DNA of 64,000 nt from Fennellomyces sp. T-0311 (taxonomy: Eukaryota > Mucoromycota > Mucoromycetes > Mucorales > Lichtheimiaceae). Position numbers and translations under genes: made by a program. Shown here piece after piece: positions 48,771 through 59,354 of this stretch. The DNA is taken from the NCBI GenBank assembly GCA_025266875.1, contig JALLLT010000043.1, positions 124,001-188,000 on the forward strand, in the 5' to 3' direction. The stretch's first letter is position 1. Each line of letters opens with the position of its first letter. The notes under the pieces were generated by a model, which saw nothing but the letters and a program-made list of their open reading frames with translations, did no database searches and was not told the DNA's origin.

Positions 48771-48974
48771 AATGAAAAATTGTGATTTCTCCGCCAATAT
48801 GCGTCTGTTTCAAATGAAATAAAAATGATATTGTAGGCTACTGTATAAATATTTTATATATCTAATTGTATGTTTTAATAAGTGCAAAGAAAGTATAGTT
48901 CTCTATATATAAAATGAAAAGATTAATTTTCGTTTTTTCTGAAAAATTTCGGAGATGGGGAACCAACCTAAAAA

Positions 48975-50372
48975 TTATTCTTCGTTATACTCTTCACACT
49001 CCTGCACTGTCTTTTGCCAGAGGGAAAGGAGGCTACGATCCTCAACTTGTGCAAAAAGCTTGTACAGTCGATGTGCAAGCTCTACCTCATTGTTCTCGAG
49101 GTCTGGGCTATAAGCCACTTGCTGCTTGGCGATTCCCCAGAGCCCTTCAATTGGTTGAAGCTCGCAGTGGTATGGTGGTGTCTTCATAACTCTATGACCA
49201 TACTTGTTTGCGATGTTGTACACGGCGTGGTTGGGTGGGTACTCATCACGTATACTCTTGAGCTTTTCGAGCATCATTGCTCTGGTTATGCGATTGTTTG
49301 CATTAGGCGTTGGCAGTGCAACTCGGTTGTTACGATACCAATCCTGAATTTCTGTCGAATTTGCTTGCGAAGTGGGCAATGGGTTGATCTTACGGAAATG
49401 GTATTTTGCACCGTCCATATGAATATCACACTCCCTATACTTCTTCTTCAACTTATCGTATAGTCTTTCGAATATGTTCTCAAACATTGCTGCGTTGAAA
49501 TTGCCGCGGTAATCGTGGTAATCTGGCATAACCTTCGCATCTTTGACACATTTTGGGAGGTCAGCCCACTTCTCTGCAGTATTTCTTGTTGCAGGACGAC
49601 CACGCTTCGTGCCTGCGGATTGGATATGCCATGTGTCATTCACTGGCCAGATGAGCACATTCTCCTCAACAATCTCAGCAGCAAGGTGATAGCGGTGTAC
49701 TTTATGTACAACAATCGCCCCAAAAATCACCAGCATTGGTTTACGTCCTCCTTCCTTAACAGGTTCTTCACCTGGAACAAACCACGTTTGTTTGGCATGG
49801 TGATCCAAATGGCAATAAGATTCGTCCAAGAAAACCTCAGGCCTTGTTGGCAACCCATCATCGTTTAGGTTGGCGAGGCGTCGCTCGATATACTTCTGCT
49901 GATAGGCCACCACTTCCTCACTATCATGCAAGATATTTTGACGATTTCCTTTTCCGTATCGTAATCCTGCCTTCTTCATGTCCTCCTTCATGACCGTAAG
50001 ACCAGGTGTGTCATAGCCGTTGTCGATAAGGTGTTGACGCATACGTCTTGCAGTGAGAGGCTGACCGTTTTGGCAGTTGGTATTGGTGAAATCACGCATT
50101 ACGTTGACATAATCTTCATCAAGCACCTTCTTTGGTCGGCCGATTTGCTTGGATTCATCGAGTGATTTCTCCCCATTGGAATAGGCGATGATAGATCGTG
50201 CCGTGCTGTCTCCAACGCCAAGGACTTCACGTAACAGCTTACAGAAGTCAAACTGCTGAGGGTAGACACCAGCCTCTTGTAACTGCTTCATATATCGAAA
50301 AACTCGAATGAAGGAGATCCATTCATCTCTTTTAATTGGTGCTTGAGAGCGGGTTAAATCGATTGTCGACAT
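48975..50372 (-). CDS. DDE transposase, IS630/Tc1 type
   Basis: Intronless ATG-to-stop frame of 465 residues. The N-terminus holds helix-turn-helix-like sequence (FCKLLREVLGVGDSTARSI, then GRPKKVLDEDY, and LTARRMRQHLIDNGYDTPGL). The catalytic core shows FLDESYCHLDHH (first Asp), DIHMDGAKYHF (second Asp) and HCELQPIEGLWGIAKQ (third acidic residue). These match the D, D and (L/Q)(N/Q)PIExxW blocks of IS630/Tc1/mariner transposases. Enzymes of this family cut and paste their own element by the inverted repeats. Length is somewhat above the usual 340-400, due mainly to an insertion between the first two Asp (about 240-290). All key residues are present, so the enzyme could be active. Confidence 0.9.
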   Translation of the reverse strand: MSTIDLTRSQAPIKRDEWISFIRVFRYMKQLQEAGVYPQQFDFCKLLREVLGVGDSTARSIIAYSNGEKSLDESKQIGRPKKVLDEDYVNVMRDFTNTNCQNGQPLTARRMRQHLIDNGYDTPGLTVMKEDMKKAGLRYGKGNRQNILHDSEEVVAYQQKYIERRLANLNDDGLPTRPEVFLDESYCHLDHHAKQTWFVPGEEPVKEGGRKPMLVIFGAIVVHKVHRYHLAAEIVEENVLIWPVNDTWHIQSAGTKRGRPATRNTAEKWADLPKCVKDAKVMPDYHDYRGNFNAAMFENIFERLYDKLKKKYRECDIHMDGAKYHFRKINPLPTSQANSTEIQDWYRNNRVALPTPNANNRITRAMMLEKLKSIRDEYPPNHAVYNIANKYGHRVMKTPPYHCELQPIEGLWGIAKQQVAYSPDLENNEVELAHRLYKLFAQVEDRSLLSLWQKTVQECEEYNEE

Positions 50373-50499
50373 GTTTGCGAAGTGAAATGGATATCAAATG
50401 AAAGCGTTACGCGTCAGGAACATGAAATTTTTATTTCAAGCGGCTAAAATGTCTCCCTGGTCATGTTCTATTAATGCGAACTTTTTTGACCTGAAGTTC

Positions 50500-50520
50500 T
50501 CGTTGCATCTTTTCCGATTT
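50500..50520 (-). repeat. right terminal inverted repeat
   Basis: Exact reverse complement of 48750-48770. Confidence 0.8.
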
Positions 50521-50791
50521 ATCTTTATATGCGTACGACGTCATATGCTTACATAGCAATTCCATAATCTTGACACTTTCTTTATACTTACGTACACAGG
50601 ATATGTGATACAGAGTGTGCTGGCTTCGTTTGAATTGATGTTTCCCTTCATTTACGGAAAAAAAGTCGTTTGACATTTTTGTATCATTGTACACATTATG
50701 GACATTATTCTCGGTTGTTCATAGGTGCAAATCTAAAAGTGATCTATATGGGTTTATATTTACATACGAGTATTTATGATGAAATAGGTTC
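50521..50791. other. short spacer, no gene seen
   Basis: Between the IS630/Tc1-like element and the 3' end of the disrupted hydrolase gene. Confidence 0.4.
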
Positions 50792-51236
50792 TCAAATAAC
50801 TTTCTTTGCTACACCAGGGGTAAGCCAACAGACTTTGTTCGCGAATCCTTCTTCTTCAAACGTCTTGCGCGACTGTTGACTTGACTCTGAGAAATGTTTC
50901 CAAGAATCAAAATGCATCGGAACAACCACATCAGCGTGGATCTCGCGGGCCAACTTGACGGCATCCTTGCTTCCCATTGTGACGTCCAAAGGACCATTTG
51001 GAAACGGCACCTGTGCCACACCCAGGTTCAAAATAGCGACCGAGACATGGTACTTGTTCTTGATCTGGGCCAATTCAGGCATATACACCGTATCACCGGA
51101 AAAGTAAATCACATTAGGCTTTCCATCGGTTTCGCCAAAGGTATCCGATTCCAAAATGAAGCCAGTAACCTCGCCGCCGGGCAAATGGTCGCATGGCGTA
51201 CCGGTCACTTTGAATGGCTTGCCACCCAATGTCAGT

Positions 51237-51269
51237 CACCATAGAAAAAATAAATTCAAGATATATTCA
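51237..51269 (+). repeat. left terminal inverted repeat (33 bp)
   Basis: Matches the reverse complement of 53891-53923 at 31 of 33 positions. Confidence 0.88.
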
Positions 51270-51526
51270 TAGCATATTAAGATTTTTACGTATTTTTTTT
51301 TGGATTATTTTGAATATATTTTGAATATATTTTGAATATCGTGTTCGAATATTTCTTAATATATTTTGAATATGTAAAAAGAAACGAATATTTTTCAAAC
51401 ATATTAATACGGTTGCGCATATGCTTTAAATCCTTATGGTGCGCAATAACTGTTTATTACTAATTCTTATAGTACTATCGTATTGCTACATATACTACTA
51501 TTGCTAGACACATCACTTACCTCCAT

Positions 51527-53351
51527 TTATCCCATCATATCGTGTTTTGAACCCTTCATTCCGACGCCTTCGTATACCTGCGCTTCTTTACAGTTTTTTC
51601 CTTTGAGCGTGGTTTCTTCATCCGCATCCTTTGTAACTTTCTTGGGCGGTCTACCACGTCGTTTTTTGGGGTGAGTAATCGTTGTTTGTGTTCTTAATAA
51701 CTTGGGACTTTTTTGGCTTCCCAGTTTCTTGGATCCTAAAATTTTGAAGGCAATGTTTAAATTTCTTACCTCCATCTAAACTTGTGTCATCGTTCACTTC
51801 AATCGCCCCAATACCTTGACTATAGTTTTGCGCCTCAGTGATAGAAGCTGACTTCGCTGAAGTGAAATAAATATCAGTACCACGCGTCTTAAAAAGATAA
51901 TATATGTCAACGTTTTAGAATGACTTATGTTTATGGACCACCCTTGTACTGCTGCTTGCTTCAGATGGTGTGGCTCGCTGGTGTGGTATACTCGTGGCAG
52001 CTGACTTTTGCTTGTTACCCTTGACCGGCGACTCCTGTTGTATACCTTTGCCTGCTTTCTGCCGTCGATCTCGCGACTGTAGCCTTTTTGTGACTTTTTG
52101 ATAGTTCTTGTGTGTTAGATTCAGGTTCCCTTCCATCGCGTTTACTAGAGAGTTTAGTGTCCAAGGTAGGTAGCTTTTTAAGGTTGCCCTCAACTAACTC
52201 CGGAAGATGATCATCACAAAGTAAATCATCTACTTCAAGCAGACCAGGGGTTCGTAAAGTTCGTCCATCTCCGTGCAGACGCACACTATCGTCGTCGTCG
52301 TCGTCGTCGTCGCAAGAAATACTGTCACTATCGCCGTCACTACTGGAGTCGCCGTTCTGAAAATCCCTTAGCTCATCGTCTTCATCATCACTTGACATCT
52401 CCTTAGAAGCATAACTTGATGAACGCGACTGAGGGTTTGCATAAGTGTCACTGGAACTATAATATTGTTTTTCAATCAAAAAGGTCAAAAAGTGGACAGA
52501 TAATACCTTTCAGCGGGGGTTGCTCTGGTGTTGGAAGGAGCTTCGGTAGTACTAGTGATAAAGTTGTATTAATAGTAACTCATGGATGTACGACAACCTA
52601 CACACACCGATTGCCAGCCATCGCACCTGGGGCTAAAGCAAACAGTAGAAAAGGTGTTAGTTTTGATGATTAGTGTTTTGCCGTGCTTACTTTCTTTATC
52701 CTTTACACCCCAGAATGCTTTACGCATCATCAGCATCGCGCCCCAGCTTTCAATGCACGCAACAAGAGGGTACTCCTTACCAACCAGTTTTTCATACATT
52801 CCTTCGGCTTCCAGCCGTACTTGTTTTGAAAGATGCTCCCAAGTATTTGATGGACTCAAATTGTGATGCGCTCGAATATCAAGAACAAGATCTGCTGTAT
52901 ACATGAGTGCATTACCTTTAAAAGTTGCGTAATACCGATCATGGTAAGGGATATTCTGCTTCCTTAAGATGTATTCGCATAGGTACTCGTATTGAGACCA
53001 GCGAAATTGGAGCGATGTTCCTTCTCGGACGAGTGGTTGCCTAACATCGCGAGGGATCTCTACATCTGCGAAAGGATTTTGCGCAGGAGAAGATTGTGGG
53101 TAAGATGGAAGCGGTCCTTGCGTGGTTGTAGTTGTGGTCAACGCATCAGCAAATTGTAACGCGAAACCTGAACCCTTGTCCTTGAGTTTACTCGTACCTG
53201 TTTTTACTTCCTCCAGATCGGTTGACACGGCTAGTTCCAAGCGGATGAGTCGCTGATCAACCGCAGCAAATCCGTCGGTAACGCACTTCTTGAATTCGCC
53301 AATGGTTTGGAGAAACGTTGATAAAAGCCTTGTCGTTGTGTCGTCAGCCAT
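51527..53351 (-). CDS. element-borne protein with acidic tract and AT-hook
   Basis: Multi-exon gene that occupies most of the element. Exons 53351-52691, 52632-52608 and 52551-52507 are well supported by GT-AG sites and frame, and a fourth starts at 52456. The end of exon 4 and one further exon near 51915-52020 are uncertain. The last intron (GTAAGA...TTTTAG) precedes a final exon ending at 51527. The N-terminal domain (about 220 residues; EFKKCVTDGFAAVDQRLIRLE, RWSQYEYLCEYILRKQNIPYHDRYYA) is globular and not recognised. The middle is Ser/Asp-rich with a run of eight Asp (from a CGT/CGA triplet tract near 52290). The C-terminus holds an AT-hook (KKRRGRPPKK). It may bind AT-rich element ends, but that is inference. 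No DDE motif is visible. Confidence 0.7.
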
Positions 53352-53890
53352 CGGTTTGAATGTTGTAGCAGAAAAAGTACAAAAAATAACAGCTGCGCGA
53401 ATTTGTTTCTGGTAGTGACAGATAACGACGGAAATTTAGGAATAGGCAGTAGGATGTTTAAGGAAGGTGTTACCTACGGAGGAACGGGCCGAGAATCTAT
53501 TGTCAGAATGAATATCTGAGTAGACACAGGTGATCCGGGCAAGAGAGGGCTTACGAAAGAGCAGCGACAATATTTTGGCGAAAAGTTCCTGTCATTTGCA
53601 GAATTACAGAGCTAACGAGAGTCAACGGACCTTGGCCGTACAAGACAGGTAGTAGCCCCAAGCGACACGTAGTAGTTGCGGCTAACGACTTAATTGGATT
53701 TGCAGGACGTGCAAAAGGTATAGGCACCACGGAATATTTCTACTGTTCGCATCAGTAGCATAACAGCTGTTTTGAAATGCCTCCGACATATATATATCTC
53801 GCGAATATTTTCTAAATATCTGAATATCTGCTTAATATATTTTGAATATTTGTGAATACATGAATTTTCTGAAAATATAATTTAAAAACT

Positions 53891-53923
53891 TGAATATATC
53901 CTGAATTTATTTTTTCCATGGTG
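53891..53923 (-). repeat. right terminal inverted repeat (33 bp)
   Basis: Matches the reverse complement of 51237-51269 at 31 of 33 positions. Confidence 0.88.
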
Positions 53924-54264
53924 AGTGAGAGCGTTTCCCAGGGTCGGATGGCCAATACGCCTGGTCTTGGCTGCAATTTGTTGGCGCCATCTACGGTGGT
54001 CATGACGACGCGTCCATCGAGCAGTTGTCGGCCCGTATTATCCAGGTTATCTGGATGGTCCTCGTGGCTCAAAAGGACGGCATCGATGGGTGGCAGTTCC
54101 TGGATGCTGATGGCGGGTCCCGCAGTACTTTTCAATGACACACTGCCAAAGTCGTATTCGGCTCCCGCAGTGTCGAAAACGGGATCAGTCAGTAGCTTGA
54201 CGCCGTCGATCTCAAGAATCGCAGTGGCAGTGCCGATATGGGTCATTGTCAGGTTGATAGGCAT

Positions 54265-54879
54265 TTTTTCGGTTATGTGGTTATATGTAAAAAGAGAAAT
54301 AGATGAATAGTAATTGGCTACAATTACAAATTATTATACAAATCCTTCCCTCTCACCGGAATGGGATACTTTTATACACACAGTTTGTTCCTGGATTACT
54401 AAGGTGTTGGTTTCAAAACCTCTGCGTTTGAAAAATTGTATTTTCGATTTTTAAATCTGAATAGTGTATGTCTTACTAAACGCTTACTAAGCCGGCGTCT
54501 GGCTCCACACTCGGTAATGTGCCAGCGACAAGTAGATTCACCGCAGTTTATAGACGTGTATTATATGGACTGCCTTTGGCTGCAAACAAACAAGGCATAT
54601 TGGTACAATTAGCGTAGTACATAGTCGCGCCTGAAATATAGCGAAAAACTAGCAACGTTGGTGAATCTTACTCATTAAAGCATTATAAATACGGATAGAA
54701 TAATATGCACGTATTATTTTGCAAACGAATAGGTAAAGAGCCTATACATATTAGCAAAAGTGTCATATGTACAAGCAGTTACTGTGCTTATTTGTTTTTT
54801 AATACAAAAAATGTTTATTATCGATCTAGTTTGTCCAGTACGCATAGGATCGCACTGACAGACATGTACAGCGAGAAAG
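54265..54879. other. spacer between tandem hydrolase genes
   Basis: Holds the promoter of the disrupted copy. No gene is seen. Confidence 0.5.
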
Positions 54880-55674
54880 CTAAATGACTCTTTTTGGCAC
54901 ACCTGGTGTGAGCCAGCAAACCTTATCCATCAAGCCAGCTTCCTCAAAATCCTTTCGTAACGCATCGCCAAACTGCGTAAAATGCTGCCAATCCTCATAA
55001 TGGATCGGTACCACGATATCGGCGTCGATATCGCGAGCGAGTTTTGCCGCGTCCTTGCCACCCATGGTAATTTGCAATGGTCCCTCAGGCAAGGGTGCAT
55101 AAGCTTCGCCCAAATTAAAGATAGCAACGGAAACATGAAACTTGTTGCGAATATCGGCCAATTCTGGTATGTAGACGGTGTCACCAGCAAAGTAAATGGC
55201 ATTCGGTTTTCCATCGGTAGTACCGAACGATTCGGATGTCAAGATGAATCCAGTCACTTGGCCACCAGGGACGTGTTTGCACGGTGTACCGGTGATCTTG
55301 AATGTCTTTCCTCCCAATTCTGCCGAGACAGTTTCCCATGGCTCGAGACCCTTGACGCCTGGTCTTGGCTGGAGATTCTTTGCACCGTCCATGGTAGTGA
55401 ATATCTTGCGTCCATCCAAAAGCTGTCGGCCAGCGGTGTCCAAGTTATCTTCATGATCCTCGTGACTCAGAAGAATGCCGTCGATCGGTGGAAGCTCGTC
55501 TCGTTTGATGGCAGGGCCTTTGGATTTCTTCAATACGGTGGGGCCGATATCGTATTCGCTTCCACCGGCATCAAAAACGGGATCCGTCAATAGACGAACA
55601 CCGTCAATGTCGAGAATGGCCGTGGCAGTGCTGATATGCGTCATGGTCAATTTGAATGTAGGGTTTTTCGACAT
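54880..55674 (-). CDS. metallo-beta-lactamase-fold hydrolase
   Basis: Intronless, 264 residues from ATG. It reads FKLTMTHISTATAILDIDG and LLTDPVFD, then LLSHEDHEDNLDTAGRQLL, TGTPCKHVPGG, IYFAGDTVY and VVPIHYEDW. These place metal-ligand candidates (the HEDHEDN cluster, His of CKHVPGG, Asp of AGDT, His of PIHYE) in metallo-beta-lactamase order. The usual HxHxDH is replaced by H-x2-H-x-D-N, a variant I associate with a fungal/bacterial subgroup of this fold (UPF0173/YycJ-like neighbours). The substrate is unknown; the protein is soluble and cytosolic by sequence. A tandem paralog, 600 bp downstream in the same orientation, is broken by a transposon, so this copy is the only intact one here. Confidence 0.88.
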   Translation of the reverse strand: MSKNPTFKLTMTHISTATAILDIDGVRLLTDPVFDAGGSEYDIGPTVLKKSKGPAIKRDELPPIDGILLSHEDHEDNLDTAGRQLLDGRKIFTTMDGAKNLQPRPGVKGLEPWETVSAELGGKTFKITGTPCKHVPGGQVTGFILTSESFGTTDGKPNAIYFAGDTVYIPELADIRNKFHVSVAIFNLGEAYAPLPEGPLQITMGGKDAAKLARDIDADIVVPIHYEDWQHFTQFGDALRKDFEEAGLMDKVCWLTPGVPKRVI

Positions 55675-55689
55675 GTTGGCAGTGTTTGT

Positions 55690-56300
55690 TTGTTAGAAAG
55701 AACCAGGTATAAAGAATATTCCGAGATCAGAAATGTCAAAAGTCGTGACGCGATGGTGACACACTGTATTCCTGGGATATTAATATTCCTTTATATGATT
55801 TTTTTCTTTGATTAGTTATCAATGTATCTTATGCATTACTAAGTGATGACAAATGATTAGCTAAGATTTTTGACTCCTTTCGCCGAGCATACGGCTCCGA
55901 GAGATAATTCTTTTCGTAAGTGCTTTCCACGAACAAAAATTTTCGACCTCAGTGAAACTAATGAAGGGTTTTACTACTGATCTATGAATGATTTATACAC
56001 TACAGGACTGTTTAAACGAAGATTCGAATAGAACTTTAATGGTGGTATTAGTAATGATGCTACCAAGTGGATGCATACCAGCGTAGATCCTCGGCTATTA
56101 TGATATATACTGTAAGATATTTATATGCTTCTTGTATACAAATCCTGGAATACTAGCTCTGCATTAAAACAAGCTTCACCAGATGTCCATGTTCATAGAG
56201 ACGATAATTGACATTCTGAAAGGGAGATAGAGCAATTCTATAGCAGCCTCATCAATATCGACGTGAAAGAAAGGAAAAGTGATACTAAATACGTTACAGC
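55690..56300. other. spacer, no gene seen
   Basis: AT-rich region between the hydrolase promoter and the HET gene. No coding signal is visible. Confidence 0.5.
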
Positions 56301-56307
56301 ACACTAA

Positions 56308-58024
56308 TTAATTAATACCAAAGGTTTGAAGGTGTAAGGATGAAAAGAAGAACGAATCAATACCAAGGTCAAGATAAGTAACAAATACCCCAATCGATCT
56401 GTATCTGCCCTTGTCCATTTTGATAACAGGATACCCTTTATATTCGCCCCAAAGTTCCTTGAATGCAGGTTGGAAAAGGATAGCGCATTTAGAACATTCT
56501 TCGGTCAGTGATAAAAATCCACCGCAATGTGTTGGTTCCGACAAGGTGTTAGTTGCCATTGAATCCTTTACCATCAAAGGTAAGATGTGCGTTGCTTTCC
56601 ACCCAAGTGCATAGAAGGTATCGGCAGTGTATAAGCCATTTGAAGTGCTTGATGTGGGCACAAAGATCAGGTCTGTGGACCCATTTTCTGTAATGGTGCC
56701 TTTCCATTTTCGTTCAAGTCGAGTCGTTGGTAAGCCGTCTTCTGTAAACTGATACTTGAGTCCGCTTTTAACATCGTACTCTTTGTACGATAGGTTACAT
56801 CGGTGGTCAAATGCTGTACGATATTCGTCTGGATCATCAAAACCCTCAGGCTTCTCAACAGCGTTGGCGGGTTCTATGCGTGCCGCAACGTAACTGGATG
56901 TTAATCGCAGACAGTCTCCAACAATAGTGTAGTCGGATGTCCCAACAGTGGATTTGTTTTCAAGAGCGTATTCGGCTACATGAGTACCATTTACACCAGT
57001 CCATGATGGCAATGCTTCGTATTCCGGGACTGTGCTAGTTTTGAGCTCTAGACCGGGCTTGGTGAACGGCCGGAAAAGTCGTTTAAGTATATTATGCCGC
57101 CGTGAAAGTGACACGTGTGTCTTTCTTTGTTGGACTACCACCGTTTTGTATTTTGAACGAGAATTCAAAGGGGCACCAAACCATAATATTGAAAGATCCT
57201 TTGTCGCCAAGGATGTGTAGAACTGGATCATCAGACGGTGTAGAGGCTGGTCATAACTGAAGGTGATATAATCCATGAGTTCTGGAAATATATTGGCAAG
57301 TGCAAATATTCGATCGTGTGCCTTGCTGCTCGTGCGGCCCTTTGCGTACCACAACGCAGTACACGCCATCCACTCTGTTCGTGGACTGTGTATTGACATG
57401 TAATCTTTGTTTGTGGATGCCATCCATATGGATTTGATATTTGACCAGTAATGTACGTTTTGGCCAAGGAGGACAATATCTTTGGAAACGTATGCCTCTT
57501 CGAGCGTCCACATACGCTTGCACCATTGTGTATGTGGTATCACTTCCTTGTTTGCACGGCCCAATATATTGCTTTCAATCGTGTATCGAAATTCAGGTAC
57601 GAGCGCCATGGTACAAACCGCGTTCTTGTAAACAAGATGCATCTGCTTTATCTCCCGCATTTTTTCATCGCGGTCGCCTTGGTTGATACACATCTGATCG
57701 TACCAAATATAATCGATTCCAAAATCTTTGCATATTTGCTGAATGAGACCTTCAAATGTGACCAATTGAACGCTCGCTGTTTTTGGGTCAAAATCCGTAT
57801 CTGTGATCTCGTCTCGACCACTTGCACTTTTCATAGTGTAGCCTTGGATTGATGGGTATTCAATGATTTTGTGCCACCCATCATCCATTCGTTCGTATTC
57901 TTCACCGCCCCTGTGGATCAGTTCTCCACATTGGTTCCAAGAGTATGACAGTGCCCAATATTGCCCACTGACAGAAGACCCTGACACCACGCGCATGTCT
58001 GACACGCGAACAAGCCAAGTAGGC
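56308..58024 (-). CDS. HET-domain protein, 5' end unresolved
   Basis: A single long frame of about 570 residues on the minus strand. Residues about 25-155 match the HET (heterokaryon incompatibility, PF06985) domain: VSGQYWALSYSWNQ, LIQQICKDFGIDYIWYDQMCINQGDRDEKMREI and MHLVYKNAVCTMALVPE, then WCKRMWTLEEAY. This is the family order (xALSYxWG, W.D.lCInQ.d..Er..qv, ii...RvW..qE). The C-terminal ~400 residues are unassigned. No ATG lies in frame upstream before a stop; the frame begins right after TATAG, a good 3' splice site, so a 5' exon is expected but I could not find one that fits the phase. HET proteins trigger non-self recognition and cell death in ascomycetes. The role here is unknown. 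Confidence 0.72.
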
Positions 58025-59354
58025 CTATATGTAGACACTTTATGGATTTGTTAGCGTAGTTTTATGTTCAAGTCGCTGTGTTATTACCTGAGGTATTTTT
58101 AAATCGATTGAAGGGATCATTTCCTTTTTTCATGAAAGTGTACCCGTAACCATTTATATACCGCTGGTTTCTTACGTATTCAATGTACATTATTCTACAA
58201 AAAACTTCAACTCGTTATAAAACTGCCACAAGACTATTATGGAGAATCAAAGATATATTACCTTTTAATATAGAAAATACAGCTTTAAGAAGCAAAAGTG
58301 CTTGAGATAGTGACCATGGAATGGGGAAAAGAACACCAAGAAAGAGAGGCGCCACCCATTGCTTAAATTATATAAGCCCGTCACTCGCACCCACACAGCC
58401 GTTGGCTTAGCCAAACCACGAACACAAGCACCACTTCAGGTCACGACGATTCTGATAATGGTCTCGAATCCGCTAAACAGCGGCTTTGTGGTTGGCGTGC
58501 GTGCCTGACTCGCGTGACTGTGCGCAGAAAGCATCGATATGACACCGAGGTATACTCCACTAGAGCAGTCGCATTATCCAATCAACTAAGGAACTGAATT
58601 GACGAAACGTATTTGTACACGTTGATACACTTTCACAATATCAAAAGGATCATTCGCACTGGTGTGACAATATATAGAACTCGTATTTTGGATTGTCAAC
58701 AAAGTATGCTTTCCAAGAACTGAATATCGAGCACAGGCTTCCTGTAACCGTAAACTATATGCCCTCACATTCATTCGTTCCGTGTGAACATATTGTATCC
58801 TCTAATACCCTGCCGTATAACCAGACACGAATGGTCTGAACGTATGATAATGCCGGGAGCAACGCTCATGATACTATAGACAGTATCAGAACTTTTTACC
58901 CGGCAGCATAATGAATAAAGTGGATTCCATCGACGTAAAGCTGTGCTGTTACAACTTGTCTAATAACTGCCACTCGAACACGAACGGGCAGAAGGGTTGT
59001 TGTGCTTCAGAGAAAAGGCCCTGCATACGTATTTTTACTTGCGGAAGCCGTAAAGCATTAAAGCATGTACTGAAAGGAACACTGCTTTTGAGTGTCGCAA
59101 CTGGAGTGACCCGAATAGGTCGCTTCTTTATTCCTGCAAGATCGATCACTCGACCAAGCGAGAGGCTGCAATCGCGATTGGCATTCACAATGGTGATGGC
59201 CCTCGCTCTTGCGTTGGTATTGTCATTTTCTTATTTGTTTGTGGAGGGTTAGGCCCGAAGACCTTGACCCAAGGTTGAAAAATTATCCGTACAATGACGG
59301 CAGTTTGTGTGTGTTTGGTTCGCAGTAGCTCGCCGCGTCCGGCTGCTTCTGCTT
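58025..59354. other. no supported gene
   Basis: A 113-codon plus-strand frame (58911-59252) with several Cys and a C-terminal hydrophobic stretch (LAFTMVMALALALVLSF) is present but matches nothing I know. Its codon use is not convincing, so I leave it unannotated. Confidence 0.4.

Larger units (their letters stand above)
48750..50520. mobile_element. IS630/Tc1-like DNA transposon
   Basis: A 1771-bp element with a complete transposase gene. Its ends are perfect 21-bp inverted repeats: AAATCGGAAAAGATGCAAC... at 48750-48770 and the reverse complement at 50500-50520. Flanking bases (TC before, AT after) do not form an obvious TA duplication, so exact borders may differ by one or two bases, or one TA copy has mutated. 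Intact repeats and an open transposase frame suggest a fairly recent insertion. It sits in spacer DNA between tropomyosin and a hydrolase gene and disrupts nothing visible. Confidence 0.8.
51237..53923. mobile_element. DNA element with 33-bp TIRs and 3-bp target duplication
   Basis: Bounded by AGT on both sides (51234-51236 and 53924-53926). Its ends begin CACCATRGAAAAAATAAA and match over 33 bp with two mismatches. Subterminal regions are rich in TTGAATATA-type words, and the 19-bp word CTTAATATATTTTGAATAT occurs near both ends in the same orientation. A CAC-start terminus, 3-bp duplication and subterminal repeats are features of CACTA (CMC) elements, but the usual CACTA/CACTG start is not exact and no transposase was found. 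It carries one multi-exon gene (next entry). It may be a non-autonomous element or a family with an unrecognised transposase. Confidence 0.85.
50792..54264 (-). pseudogene. metallo-beta-lactamase-fold hydrolase gene split by a transposon
   Basis: The N-terminal half (54264-53927) and the C-terminal half (51233-50792) are colinear with the intact paralog at 54880-55674 but are separated by the 2687-bp element at 51237-53923. The N-half starts MPINLTMTHIGTATAILEID, carries LLSHEDHPDNLDNTGRQLL and reaches PWETLS. The C-half resumes LTLGGKPFKVTGTPCDH and ends GVAKKVI. Removing the element with one copy of the 3-bp AGT duplication rejoins the halves in frame, so the gene was intact until insertion. 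Metal-ligand residues are still present. It is non-functional unless the element is excised or spliced out. Confidence 0.9.

Noticed and set aside
50461..50694. Small gene spanning the right end of the IS630-like element
   Set aside because: It crosses the inverted repeat, and the apparent KSEKMQR similarity with a frame at the left end is just the repeat translated twice.
58911..59252. 113-codon frame with Cys-rich start and hydrophobic end
   Set aside because: No family match, no splice support and no codon bias.
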